Of a stretch of DNA of 64,000 bases, positions 28,446-37,926 are shown piece by piece (the stretch's first letter is position 1; every line of letters starts with the position of its first letter). Source of the DNA: Candidatus Proruminimicrobium quisquiliarum (GTDB taxonomy: Bacteria > Elusimicrobiota > Endomicrobiia > Endomicrobiales > Endomicrobiaceae); NCBI GenBank assembly GCA_018433245.1, contig JAHDRN010000014.1:51629-115628 (forward strand), given 5' to 3'. Position numbers and translations under genes: made by a program. The notes beneath the pieces were generated by a model, which searched no databases, was not told the origin of the DNA, and saw nothing but the letters and a program-made list of their open reading frames with translations.

Positions 28446-29833
28446 ATCTTTTTAAACAGGAAGACACTATAGTTGCTCTTGCAACTCCTAAAGGAAAGTC
28501 GGCGCTTGCAATAATAAGAATCAGCGGCAAAGACGCCTTTAAAACGGTATCTTCCGTTTTTTTTGATAAACAAAATAATCCCGTGCAAATTAAAAACAGA
28601 ACGGTTCATCACGGATATATCTGCGACGGCACAAAACAACTTGACGAAGTTGTTCTTACATACATGCAGGCTCCAAATTCCGTAACCGGTGAAGACGTTA
28701 TTGAAATCACAACTCACGGAAACCATATAATAATACAGTCTATAATAAAACTGCTTCTTTCAAAGGGATTTAGAACAGCCGATAAAGGCGAATTTACTTA
28801 CAGAGCCTATATCAACGGTAAAATGGATTTAACGGAAGCCGAAGCCGTAAATGCGCTGATAGAAAGCAAAACGCAAAAATCCGTGGAGCTGTCTTTAAAT
28901 TCTCTTAAAGGCTCTCTTTCAAATAAACTAAAAGAAATTAAAAACGAACTTATTGATCTTTTTGCATATCTTGAAGTTTCTCTTGATTATCCGCACGAAG
29001 ACATAGATTTTTTATCACGCAGAGAAAAAGAAGAAAGTTTAAAAAAAATTATTGCCTTAACGCAAAAAACAATTAAATCCTATGCAGCCGCTCAGATTCT
29101 TATAGACGGGATAAAAATAGCAATTATCGGAAAACCAAATGCCGGAAAATCATCGGTATTAAATTCAATTCTCGGATATAACAGAGCAATCGTTACAGAT
29201 ATTGCGGGAACAACTACCGACACCATAGAAGAAACCATAGATTACAAAGGAATCCCTTTTACGGTAATTGATACTGCCGGAATCAGGCACCACAGCGCTG
29301 ACATGATAGAAAAACTCGGGCAGGAAAGAAGCAAAAATTCAATAGAAAGCGCCGATATAATTTTATGGATCATAGACGCAAATTCAAATTTTGACGATAA
29401 CGATAAAACTATTCTTGAATTTGCGGCTTCAAAACTTGATAAAACAATAGTTGTTTTAAATAAATCTGATCTTGAACATAAAATATCTCAGGATGACATA
29501 AAAAAATTCTGCAATCCTAAGGAAATAATAACTTACTCATGCGTTACGGACAATAACACCGATAAAATTCTTGAACCTGTTTATGCAACGTGTGCTATTG
29601 AAAATTTTGATGCGGACTCTGCCGTAATTTTAAATGCAAGGCAGTATAATTTAATGCTGCGTTTTAAAGAATCGGTTAAAACAACTCTTGCCCTCGTTAT
29701 TCAGGCAGACAGCGACGAATTGGTATCTTTTGAGACACAAAATGCACTTGATATTTTAAATGAAGTTTTAGGCATTGAAATTAAAGATGATATCGCATCA
29801 ACTATTTTTTCAAAATTTTGCATTGGGAAATAA
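28442..29833 (+). CDS. mnmE: tRNA modification GTPase MnmE
   Basis: 463 aa. With MnmG it adds the carboxymethylaminomethyl group at wobble U34 of certain tRNAs. N-terminal tetrahydrofolate-binding domain (AIIRISGKDAF), helical domain, inserted G domain (GKPNAGKSSVLN, DIAGTTTDT, DTAGIRHH, NKSDL) and the diagnostic C-terminal FSKFCIGK. Its stop overlaps the next ATG by one base. mnmG is not in the window. Confidence 0.96.
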   Translation: MNLFKQEDTIVALATPKGKSALAIIRISGKDAFKTVSSVFFDKQNNPVQIKNRTVHHGYICDGTKQLDEVVLTYMQAPNSVTGEDVIEITTHGNHIIIQSIIKLLLSKGFRTADKGEFTYRAYINGKMDLTEAEAVNALIESKTQKSVELSLNSLKGSLSNKLKEIKNELIDLFAYLEVSLDYPHEDIDFLSRREKEESLKKIIALTQKTIKSYAAAQILIDGIKIAIIGKPNAGKSSVLNSILGYNRAIVTDIAGTTTDTIEETIDYKGIPFTVIDTAGIRHHSADMIEKLGQERSKNSIESADIILWIIDANSNFDDNDKTILEFAASKLDKTIVVLNKSDLEHKISQDDIKKFCNPKEIITYSCVTDNNTDKILEPVYATCAIENFDADSAVILNARQYNLMLRFKESVKTTLALVIQADSDELVSFETQNALDILNEVLGIEIKDDIASTIFSKFCIGK

Positions 29834-31098
29834 TGAACTTTTTTAAAAAAATATCATTAGTTTTTGCCGGCATTCTGATAAGTCTGGTAATATTAGAAAT
29901 ATTACTGCAAATATCAGGTTTGACTTTAACAACTTTAAAAAAATATCAAAACAAAAAATTAAAAGATCCCGATGCAATAACTATTTTATGCCTAGGAGAA
30001 TCTACAACCGACGGGCAATGGCCTCCAATATTGCAAAAAATATTAGATACAAAGGCAAAACATAAGAAATTTAGAGTTATTGATGAAGGGCATATTGCAA
30101 AAAATTCAGAATATCTGCTTTATGAAATAGTTGAGAAAAAATTAAATTTTTATAAGCCTGAAGTTGTTATTAGTATGATAGGTGCTAATGATGCTACTTC
30201 CGATAAACCCTATATAATTAAAAATACAAATTTTAAATTAAAAACATTTAGTCTTCTTGTTTTAATTAAACAACACTTAATAAAAAATGATTATTCTAAA
30301 TTCAATATGGCAGCATTTAATAAAAATATTGATGAAAATATTTTAAATGAAATTATGCAAATGGCAGAGTTGTCATTTAATAAAGAAAAAAGCAGTCAAA
30401 TTTTAGGAATAATGAAAAAGATTACTGCTAAATATCCGGATATTTACTACTACGAATCAATGGTTCCTGCATTGATAAACCCATACTTCTATGAAATTAT
30501 TTCCAAAAAAGACGACAACTATATTTTTTCCATTGACGACTTTACTAATTACTATAAAATATCAAATTCTTGTTTTGAAATGAATAAAATTTATATCCTT
30601 TTTGCAAAAAACTACTATAATGCACAAAACTACTATAATGCTGTCCTATGCGCAAAAATGGCATTCATCGACACCCCTGATTCTTTAATCAGCGTTAAAC
30701 ATATAATTGATATGGGCAATAAATTGAATATTAATATGGTTCTTCCTTATCATTTAACAACCGTACAAAAACATAAAAACACCTATTTGATTACAAAGAC
30801 AATATATATGGCAATGGCGGAAAAAATATTTGACTCAGGTGCGCAATTAATTGCCATGCAATATCCGACCTTGCCTATTGAAAGATTAAAAACCTATTTA
30901 AATACATCTAAATATTATGACAAGATTATTTTCATAAGTAATACGAAGAATTTCAAAGAAACATTAAAAACTCATAAAATTGAAGATATCTTTAAGGATA
31001 TGTTTGGAGGAAGTTTCGGACATTGTACCGAACTCGGCAATACTATTATAGCTGAAAATGTGGCAGAAACAATACTTAGTTTATATGATAAGGAGTAA
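29833..31098 (+). CDS. SGNH-fold protein, paralogue 2, altered catalytic motif
   Basis: 421 aa from ATG 29833 in a TAATG overlap with mnmE. An N-terminal membrane segment (ISLVFAGILISLVILEILLQ) precedes SGNH block I LCLGESTTDGQWP and block III MIGANDAT. Block V reads GSFGHCTELGN, where paralogue 1 (3769-5115) has GDFGHCTDLGN, so the Asp of DxxH is Ser here. The protein may be inactive, use another residue, or only bind. It is more AT-rich than mnmE or argS and interrupts a housekeeping series. Confidence 0.7.
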   Translation: MNFFKKISLVFAGILISLVILEILLQISGLTLTTLKKYQNKKLKDPDAITILCLGESTTDGQWPPILQKILDTKAKHKKFRVIDEGHIAKNSEYLLYEIVEKKLNFYKPEVVISMIGANDATSDKPYIIKNTNFKLKTFSLLVLIKQHLIKNDYSKFNMAAFNKNIDENILNEIMQMAELSFNKEKSSQILGIMKKITAKYPDIYYYESMVPALINPYFYEIISKKDDNYIFSIDDFTNYYKISNSCFEMNKIYILFAKNYYNAQNYYNAVLCAKMAFIDTPDSLISVKHIIDMGNKLNINMVLPYHLTTVQKHKNTYLITKTIYMAMAEKIFDSGAQLIAMQYPTLPIERLKTYLNTSKYYDKIIFISNTKNFKETLKTHKIEDIFKDMFGGSFGHCTELGNTIIAENVAETILSLYDKE

Positions 31099-31103
31099 TT
31101 ATT

Positions 31104-31604
31104 ATGGATATTCTATTTGAAAGAAAAAGCTGCAGAAGTTATGTTTCAGCCCCTATACCGCAGCAGGATCTTGACTATATTTTACATGCCGCTATGAGCA
31201 GTCCGTCGGCAATGAATACAAGACCGTGGCATTTTATAGTAATAAAAGATAAAGAAACTCATTCTAAAATAATGCAGATACACAGAGCATCGCAGATGCT
31301 TGCAAACGCTCCGCTTGGAATAATAGTATGCTGCGATATTGAAAAACAGTATAAAAATTACTGGCAGCAGGACTGCGCGGCTTCAACGCAAAATATCCTT
31401 CTTGCAGCCACTGCCAAAGGATACGGATCCGTATGGTGCGGGATTTATCCTATTGAAGACAGAGTAAAAGCTTTTGCAGAACTTATGAATCTTCCCGAAA
31501 ACATAAAACCTTTTTCTCTTGTCGTAATAGGCAAAAAAGCCGAAGAGCCGAAAGAAAAACAGAGATGGGAACCGGAAAAAATACGTTATGAAAAATGGCA
31601 ATGA
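31104..31604 (+). CDS. Nitroreductase-family flavoprotein
   Basis: 166 aa. FMN-binding nitroreductase fold: FERKSCRSYVSAPI (phosphate contact), MSSPSAMNTRPWHFIVI, and a C-terminal KGYGSVWCGIYPIEDRV with VVIGKKAEEPKEK. Short single-domain form common in anaerobes, probably an NAD(P)H- or ferredoxin-dependent reductase of quinones, nitro compounds or flavin. AGGAG precedes the ATG. The natural substrate cannot be assigned. Confidence 0.88.
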   Translation: MDILFERKSCRSYVSAPIPQQDLDYILHAAMSSPSAMNTRPWHFIVIKDKETHSKIMQIHRASQMLANAPLGIIVCCDIEKQYKNYWQQDCAASTQNILLAATAKGYGSVWCGIYPIEDRVKAFAELMNLPENIKPFSLVVIGKKAEEPKEKQRWEPEKIRYEKWQ

Positions 31605-31659
31605 TTAAAGACAAAAAAACTAAAAAATGTTAAAATAGTCGTTTAAGGAAACCAATTTA

Positions 31660-33303
31660 ATGTTAAAATTTAATATAGAAGAAAAATTAAAATCTGCAGT
31701 TAACTCTTTTGCAAAATCGAAAGGCATTGAAGAAGAGGTGTCTTTTACAGTTGAAATACCGCCCAAGAACATAAACGCGGATCTTGCTTCAAACGCGGCT
31801 ATGCTTATAGCAAAAAAACTTAAAGTAAATCCCAGAGTTATAGCGCAGGAACTTATAGAAGCCCTTCAAAAAAAATTTTCTTCGGAAATAAAAACAATAG
31901 AAATAGCCGGCGCAGGTTTTATAAATTTTCATTTTACTGACGCTTTTTTATACGGAGAACTTTCAAAAATTCTTGAAAAAAAAGAAAATTATGCAAAACA
32001 GGAAACATCAAAAAATGAAAAAATAATGGTTGAATTCGTATCCGCAAATCCGACGGGGCCTTTACATATAGGGCACGGAAGAGGCGCCGCCATAGGCGAC
32101 AGTTTGGGCAGAATTTTAAAACATCTCGGATATACTGTTGTTAAAGAGTATTATCTTAACGATGTCGGCAACCAAATGAATGTCTTGGGTGAATCGACTA
32201 AAACCAGATACCGCCAGTTAAAAGGCGAAAATATTCCTTTTCTTGAAGACGGCTATAAAGGCGATTATATAAAAGATATCGCCCGGACTTTGATAAACGA
32301 AGGAAAATCTTTTGACAAAATAGATTTTAGAGAAGAATCCCATACGCGCATTTTAGAAGGAATAAAAAACGATTTAAACAAGTTCGCCGTTACTTTTGAC
32401 AACTGGTTTTCCGAATCTTCCATTGCCGTAAAAAAAGATAATGCCGGCTTTACGGAAGTAGACAAAGTATGCTGTTCTTTAAAAGAAAAAGGCTTTGCCT
32501 ACGAGCAGGACGGCGCTTTGTGGCTTAATTCCGTAAAATACGGCGATGATAAAGACAGAGTTTTGAAAAGATCAGACGGAAGATATACGTATCTTGCTTC
32601 GGACATAGCATACCACAAAAATAAATATGAAAGACAATTTACAAAAGTAATAAATCTCTGGGGTGCCGATCATCACGGATACGTTGCAAGAATAAATGCC
32701 GCAATACAAATGCTCGGACAGCCTGCGGAAGCGTTAAAAGTCATTTTATACCAGCTTGTTTCTCTTGTAAGAAACGGAGTTCCCGTTGCAATGTCAACAA
32801 GAAGCGGCGAGTTTGTAACGCTTAAAGAAGTTTTGGATGAAGTAGGAACAGACGCCTGCAGATTTTTCTTTCTGTTAAGAGCGCCGGATTCACAGCTTGA
32901 ATTCGATTTGGAACTTGCAAAAAAACAGTCAAGCGAAAATCCGGTATTTTACGTTCAGTACGTAAACGCGAGGTGCCACTCTATTTTTAAAGAATATAAA
33001 GACAACGGCGGAAAACCAGCCGATTTCAATCTTTTAACTTCAAAAGAAGAACGCGATCTTATAAAAAAGCTCGCTTTGTTTGAAGATACTCTTTTAATTT
33101 GCGCAAAAACAATGAGTCCTCATCATCTTACTACTTATTTGACGGAAACTGCCGACATATATCACAGATTTTATGAAAAATGCAGAGTTCTGGGCGTTGA
33201 ACCTGAACTTACAAAAGCAAGAGTAGAACTTTTAAAAGCCGTTTCAACCGTAATAATAAAAGGTTTAAACCTGCTCGGAGTTTCTGCTCCGGAGAAAATG
33301 TAA
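31660..33303 (+). CDS. argS: Arginyl-tRNA synthetase
   Basis: 547 aa class I synthetase. N-terminal Add1 domain, HIGH motif in SANPTGPLHIGHGRG, later YLASDIAYHKNKY and WGADHHGYVAR. The KMSKS-like loop reads MSTRSGEFVTLKEV, a common substitution in ArgRS. The C-terminal DALR anticodon-binding domain ends normally (LLNLLGVSAP-like). Confidence 0.96.
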   Translation: MLKFNIEEKLKSAVNSFAKSKGIEEEVSFTVEIPPKNINADLASNAAMLIAKKLKVNPRVIAQELIEALQKKFSSEIKTIEIAGAGFINFHFTDAFLYGELSKILEKKENYAKQETSKNEKIMVEFVSANPTGPLHIGHGRGAAIGDSLGRILKHLGYTVVKEYYLNDVGNQMNVLGESTKTRYRQLKGENIPFLEDGYKGDYIKDIARTLINEGKSFDKIDFREESHTRILEGIKNDLNKFAVTFDNWFSESSIAVKKDNAGFTEVDKVCCSLKEKGFAYEQDGALWLNSVKYGDDKDRVLKRSDGRYTYLASDIAYHKNKYERQFTKVINLWGADHHGYVARINAAIQMLGQPAEALKVILYQLVSLVRNGVPVAMSTRSGEFVTLKEVLDEVGTDACRFFFLLRAPDSQLEFDLELAKKQSSENPVFYVQYVNARCHSIFKEYKDNGGKPADFNLLTSKEERDLIKKLALFEDTLLICAKTMSPHHLTTYLTETADIYHRFYEKCRVLGVEPELTKARVELLKAVSTVIIKGLNLLGVSAPEKM

Positions 33304-33313
33304 AAGGATTTTA

Positions 33314-33898
33314 ATGAGAACAAATAACCCAAACAACATCGTTTTTTTAGATATAGAAACAACAGGATTATCAGTCAACCAGGGTGCTAAAATATGCGAA
33401 GTTGCAATGCTAAAAATAAAAGACGGAGAAGAATTTTTTTTCAATTCTCTTATACATCCGCAGATTGTTATTCCCGAAGCATGTTCTTTAATACACGGAA
33501 TTACGGATGATATGGTTAAAAACAGCCCCAAATTTTATGAAGTAGCCAAAGAAATCGCCGATTTTATAGCCGGATTTACACTTGTATGCCATAATGCGTC
33601 TTTTGATTTGAATTTCATTTCAAAAGAAATAATGGAAAGTAAAATAAAATCACCCGAAATGTACTTCCTTGATACGCTTTTAATTTCAAGACAGTATTTT
33701 TCATTCCCGTCAAATAAATTAGGTGAAATTGCACAAACTCTGTCAATAAACGTTACGGAAAAACATAGAGCATTAGCTGATGTACTAACAATGCGGTCAA
33801 TATCAAAATATTTATTTAACAATTTATATGAAAGAGGAATTGATACTCTTGAACCTTCTTATTTTGAACAGTCTTTCCCTAAAAGCAAAGCCGAATAA
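33314..33898 (+). CDS. DEDDh 3'-5' exonuclease (DnaQ/PolC epsilon-like)
   Basis: 194 aa. Exo I FLDIETTGLSV, Exo II HNASFDLNFI, Exo III HRALADVLTM complete the DEDDh set. It resembles DNA polymerase III epsilon-type proofreading domains but is free-standing, so it may be the epsilon subunit or a repair exonuclease. It starts 10 bp after argS and runs convergent to serS, 2 bp apart. Confidence 0.88.
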   Translation: MRTNNPNNIVFLDIETTGLSVNQGAKICEVAMLKIKDGEEFFFNSLIHPQIVIPEACSLIHGITDDMVKNSPKFYEVAKEIADFIAGFTLVCHNASFDLNFISKEIMESKIKSPEMYFLDTLLISRQYFSFPSNKLGEIAQTLSINVTEKHRALADVLTMRSISKYLFNNLYERGIDTLEPSYFEQSFPKSKAE

Positions 33899-33900
33899 TT

Positions 33901-35181
33901 TTATTTTTTCTTCGGATTTATAACGTCAAATCCCGTATATTTTCTTAAGACTTCCGGTATTACGACAGATCCGTCTTCCTGCTGGTAATTTTCAAGTATT
34001 GTCGCAAAAGTTCTTCCCACGGCAACACCGGAACCGTTTAGAGTATGGACGAAATCTCTCTTTTTAGAAGTATTGCTTTTGAACTTGATATTCATTCTTC
34101 TTGCCTGAAAATCTTTAAAATTGGAACATGAAGAGATTTCTCTGTAAGTTCCCTCTCCGCTCATCCATGCTTCAAGGTCGTATGTTTTTGAAGAACCGAA
34201 TCCTATATCTCCCGAACATAAAAGCATTACTCTGTACGGAATCTTTAAAAGCTGCAATACATTTTCAGCGTCGGAAGTTAAAGCTTCAAGTTCGGCCATT
34301 GAATTGTCCGGTTTTGTAAATTTAACAAGTTCAACTTTATTGAACTGGTGATTTCTTATAAGACCTTTTGTGTCTTTGCCGTATGAACCGGCTTCTCTTC
34401 TGAAACATGCCGAATATGAAACATATTTTTTTGTTAAGGCACTTTCCTCAATCACATCGTCTCTGTGTATATTCGTGACCGATACTTCGGCAGTCGGAAT
34501 CAGATACAAATCATCGGCATTGCATTTAAAAAGTTCCTCTTCAAATTTAGGAAGCTGTCCCGTTCCTTTCATTGAAGCTTTGTTTACAAGATAAGGAGTC
34601 ATTACTTCGGTATATCCTTTCTGTTTGTGAGTATCAAGAAAGAAACTTATTATCGCTCTCTCAAGAGCGCATCCTTCATTTTTCAAAAGAGCAAATCTTG
34701 AACCTGACACTTTTGACGCGGCTTCAAAATCAAGAATATCAAGTTTTTCCCCTATTTCCCAGTGATGTTTAGGTTTAAACGAAAATTTAGGAATATCTCC
34801 TACTGTTCTGACCACAACATTATTGTTTGAATCTTTGCCGAGAGGAACGCTTTCATCGGGAATATTAGGGATTCGCATTAAAATATCTTCAATTTGGTTT
34901 TCAACATTAAGCAGAAATCTTTCGTTTTCCTGAATTCTTACTCTGAACTGTTCTAATTCTTCCAAAAGAGCGGCTTCAGGCTCTTTACCTTCTCTTTTAA
35001 GTTTGCCTATTTTTTCAGAATCTGTATTTCTTCTCAGTCTTGCCTGCTCTATTTCAACTATAAGTTTTCTTCTGTCGTTATCAAGATTTATTAAAGTTTC
35101 AAAATTCGTATCAAAACCTCTTTTTTTGAGGCCTTCTTTTACATATTCAAGATTTTCTCTGAACAATTTTATATCCAGCAT
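33901..35181 (-). CDS. serS: Seryl-tRNA synthetase
   Basis: 426 aa class II synthetase. N-terminal long antiparallel coiled coil (residues about 25-105) that binds the tRNA variable arm. Catalytic motif 2 [19 protein letters not shown] and motif 3 [20 protein letters not shown]. Directly downstream of tRNA-Glu (38 bp), and probably transcribed from the tRNA promoter. Confidence 0.97.
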   Translation of the reverse strand: MLDIKLFRENLEYVKEGLKKRGFDTNFETLINLDNDRRKLIVEIEQARLRRNTDSEKIGKLKREGKEPEAALLEELEQFRVRIQENERFLLNVENQIEDILMRIPNIPDESVPLGKDSNNNVVVRTVGDIPKFSFKPKHHWEIGEKLDILDFEAASKVSGSRFALLKNEGCALERAIISFFLDTHKQKGYTEVMTPYLVNKASMKGTGQLPKFEEELFKCNADDLYLIPTAEVSVTNIHRDDVIEESALTKKYVSYSACFRREAGSYGKDTKGLIRNHQFNKVELVKFTKPDNSMAELEALTSDAENVLQLLKIPYRVMLLCSGDIGFGSSKTYDLEAWMSGEGTYREISSCSNFKDFQARRMNIKFKSNTSKKRDFVHTLNGSGVAVGRTFATILENYQQEDGSVVIPEVLRKYTGFDVINPKKK

Positions 35182-35219
35182 ATTTTTCTCCCCTACAAGT
35201 ACATATAATAAAAACTAAA

Positions 35220-35293
35220 CGCCGCCAACGGGATTTGAACCCGTGATCTCCGCCTTGAGAGGGCGATGTCCTAAACCGCTAGACGATGGCGGC
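35220..35293 (-). tRNA. tRNA-Glu (CTC anticodon)
   Basis: 74 nt. Acceptor stem GCCGCCA/TGGCGGC with discriminator G, anticodon loop CTCTCAA (CTC) and T arm CGGG-TTCAAAT-CCCG. The 3' CCA is not encoded. It has its own promoter and lies just upstream of serS. Confidence 0.95.
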
Positions 35294-35310
35294 ATTAAAC
35301 TTACCGATTT

Positions 35311-35339
35311 ATTATACACTATTTAACTTTCGCTAACAA
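35311..35339 (-). promoter_or_regulatory. Promoter of tRNA-Glu and probably serS
   Basis: On the minus strand TTGTTA (35339-35334), a 17-bp spacer and perfect TATAAT (35316-35311). Predicted +1 is near 35304, about 11 bases before the tRNA 5' end. Confidence 0.75.
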
Positions 35340-35354
35340 ATCTTAAAATACGCA

Positions 35355-37391
35355 TTATTTTATGATTGCCCTGTCATTTTTTAACATATACTGAGTGATC
35401 GCAACTCCTGATTTATAGTGTTTGAGCATGGTTTCATGTTCCTTAGTTTGTTCACAAGAAACCATTTCTCTCGGTTTATCTTTATTCCAAGAGTAAGATT
35501 TGGCGCTGTCTGAATTAAAATTGTAAAGTACTGCATATTTTTGATTTGCGATTATTCCAACATCGTTTGATGCCGTATTATTTGAGGCTTCAGGAGAAAG
35601 CAAATTTGCGCCAACAGCCCAGTAAACAGTATTTGAAAGAGAAAGTTCGTACAGAGTCGGCATTATGTCGCTGTGAGACCCGAATGCTTTTGTATCAATT
35701 TTTTTAACATCGGGTTTTAACTTTTCCGGAACATAAATATAAAACGGCACGCTTAACCTATCAAGCTGTCTTTCTGTCGTATAAGAAAAAACGCTCCAAA
35801 AATTATGATCGCCGGTAATTGCGACTATCGTATTGTCCGCATATTTTGATTTTTTCAGTTTTGTTAAAAATTCTCCGGCTTTCTGGCATGCGTACTGGTA
35901 AGCGGCAAAACGCATTTCTGATAATTTCATATCACCCGTTATGTCATTTTTCAATTCTTCCGTTATTTCAAGCGGCATCTTTTTATATTCACTCGGAAAC
36001 GTATACGGCGGATGATTTGAAGTAGTTAAAACATAAATAAATTTTTTATTGTCGTTTTTTTCAAGAACTTTAAAAATATTCTCAAAAAGATATTCGTCGT
36101 AAATACCCCACTCGTTTCTTTCGTATTCCTTAGACATGCTTCCTTCACCCATAATCAAATCAAATCCGAGATTTGGCATATAAGATCCGGAATTTCTCCA
36201 CCCGGCATTGCCTCCGTACATAAAGACAGTTTCATAATTATTATTTTTATAAGGCATAGGTCCCGAGAAAAAATACTTGTTATAAGCATATTTTGACTGA
36301 CTTAAATATTTAGAAGAGGGCATACGCTGAATATTTGTTATAACAGCTTCAAGACTTCCTATAGTTCCTATGTGGCCGGGCATAAAATTATAAAATGTTA
36401 TATCCTGATCAAGATGTTGTTTAAATTCACCCAAAACATTGAATGACGGACTGTTGTAATGCATTAAATCCGTGCCGAGCGCTTCCATAACTATAAGAAT
36501 TACATTCGGCTTGATTTCTTCGGCGGCCTTATTGTATTTCGTTTTCCTTTCCAAAGATTTTTCAGGAACGTTTTTATCTATATTGTTAATGTCAATATTA
36601 AGGTAATCGCTAAAAATCCGGGCAGGATCTTCCTTTGAATATCCCATTTTTGCGATATAATCCATGCCTCTGTTTTCTTTTAATCTGGCGTCAAGCGCAG
36701 CCTGAAGAGTATATAATGCGTTTATTCCCACTTTGTTAATAAAAGCATTATTTGCAATCTCACTGTCGTCAACTCCGAGCGGGAACATCTTGAAAGAGCC
36801 TCTTGCAGTTATAAAAGTTATCCCCGCAAGAAGCAGACAAATCAAAATTTTATATCCGGGTTTAATTTTTTCAGGATAAAAACCGCCTATATTTTTTTCA
36901 AGAATTCTTTTGGACAAAAAATAAATTACTACAAAAACCGCGATAAAACCGACGGCAACAAGCGCAAGCGGGTAATTCTTGGAAAGAGTTGAAAATAAAG
37001 CTTTTGTATCGTCCTCAAAAATCCCGAAAATCAGAATATTTATATGATTTTGGAAATAGGAATAAAAACCGAAATCAACGCATAATATTAGAATAACGCT
37101 GCCGAAAAAGAATGTGTAGTAATATTTCAAATTCTTCATAAAACCGAGAAATATTTTCTTGCTTCCCTTAAAAATAAAAATTATAAAAGCTACAACGGCA
37201 AAACTATTGATATAGGCAAGAACAGCCGCATCATATCTGACGCCGAGTATAAAAGCTTTAACAAGCCCGTCCCGGAAAGGATCTAAACCGGCAGGCGCGT
37301 AATAAAACGTAAATATTATTCTGTAGGCGCTCATCAGAAAAAGAAAAATCACGTTAAGTAAAAATAGTCTTTTTATTATTTGTTTAAGCAT
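35355..37391 (-). CDS. LtaS/MdoB-like membrane sulfatase-family phosphotransferase
   Basis: 678 aa. Five N-terminal membrane segments (to about 215), then an extracellular sulfatase-fold domain. Readable active-site parts: IVMEALGTD, a probable nucleophile Thr in GHIGTIGSLEA (compare TSDSE of LtaS), AITGDHNFW and SHSDIMPTLYELS. This family transfers glycerol-phosphate or phosphoethanolamine from phospholipid to envelope glycans. The acceptor here is unknown. Upstream promoter not identified. Confidence 0.85.
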   Translation of the reverse strand: MLKQIIKRLFLLNVIFLFLMSAYRIIFTFYYAPAGLDPFRDGLVKAFILGVRYDAAVLAYINSFAVVAFIIFIFKGSKKIFLGFMKNLKYYYTFFFGSVILILCVDFGFYSYFQNHINILIFGIFEDDTKALFSTLSKNYPLALVAVGFIAVFVVIYFLSKRILEKNIGGFYPEKIKPGYKILICLLLAGITFITARGSFKMFPLGVDDSEIANNAFINKVGINALYTLQAALDARLKENRGMDYIAKMGYSKEDPARIFSDYLNIDINNIDKNVPEKSLERKTKYNKAAEEIKPNVILIVMEALGTDLMHYNSPSFNVLGEFKQHLDQDITFYNFMPGHIGTIGSLEAVITNIQRMPSSKYLSQSKYAYNKYFFSGPMPYKNNNYETVFMYGGNAGWRNSGSYMPNLGFDLIMGEGSMSKEYERNEWGIYDEYLFENIFKVLEKNDNKKFIYVLTTSNHPPYTFPSEYKKMPLEITEELKNDITGDMKLSEMRFAAYQYACQKAGEFLTKLKKSKYADNTIVAITGDHNFWSVFSYTTERQLDRLSVPFYIYVPEKLKPDVKKIDTKAFGSHSDIMPTLYELSLSNTVYWAVGANLLSPEASNNTASNDVGIIANQKYAVLYNFNSDSAKSYSWNKDKPREMVSCEQTKEHETMLKHYKSGVAITQYMLKNDRAIIK

Positions 37392-37519
37392 TTTGAATCT
37401 CCATGGTTTTACGGTTATAAAGTTTTGCCAAAGATTATATCAAATTAATAAAATTTGTATCAAAACATATCTTTTTAAAGCATGCTTTTATATTATTTTA
37501 GAGTAATTTTTTGATTTTT

Positions 37520-37816
37520 TTAGCGCAGCTGCCTTCTTAAACGGTATATCTCATCCTGCAGTTTATCTTTTTCATCTTCAAGAGAGTTTATTTTTTCTTT
37601 TAAAGACTTGTTTTTCTCTTCCGTACGAATGATATCGTTTTTCAAAAGTTTATTTTCTTTTTTAAGAGGTTTTACTTCTTCTTTAAATATTTTATTTAAT
37701 TCTTCGGCAACTTCCAGTTTTTCTTTGAGATTTTTATTTTCTTTTTCAAAAATCAGCGCTTCTTCCAGTAATTTTTGAATTTCTGCTCCGATTTGTTCAA
37801 TTTTTTCAGTTATCAT
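37520..37816 (-). CDS. Small coiled-coil protein, unknown
   Basis: 98 aa, almost entirely charged heptad repeats from residue 5 to 95 (EKENKNLKEKLEVAEELNK, LEDEKDKLQDEIYRLRRQLR). GGAGA precedes ATG 37816. The size and composition recall ZapB-type division coiled coils, but sequence alone does not prove that. It is divergent from the AsmA-like gene and followed by the LtaS-like gene 128 bp downstream of its transcription start side. Confidence 0.65.
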   Translation of the reverse strand: MITEKIEQIGAEIQKLLEEALIFEKENKNLKEKLEVAEELNKIFKEEVKPLKKENKLLKNDIIRTEEKNKSLKEKINSLEDEKDKLQDEIYRLRRQLR

Positions 37817-37926
37817 CGGGATTCTCCGTATTTTTATTTATAGCCTTTTAGTAAACTATACATTTTTTGGCGCAGCCGGACAAGAGTGTTTACTTAAAAA
37901 TATTTATTTTGTTTAATAACGTTAGA

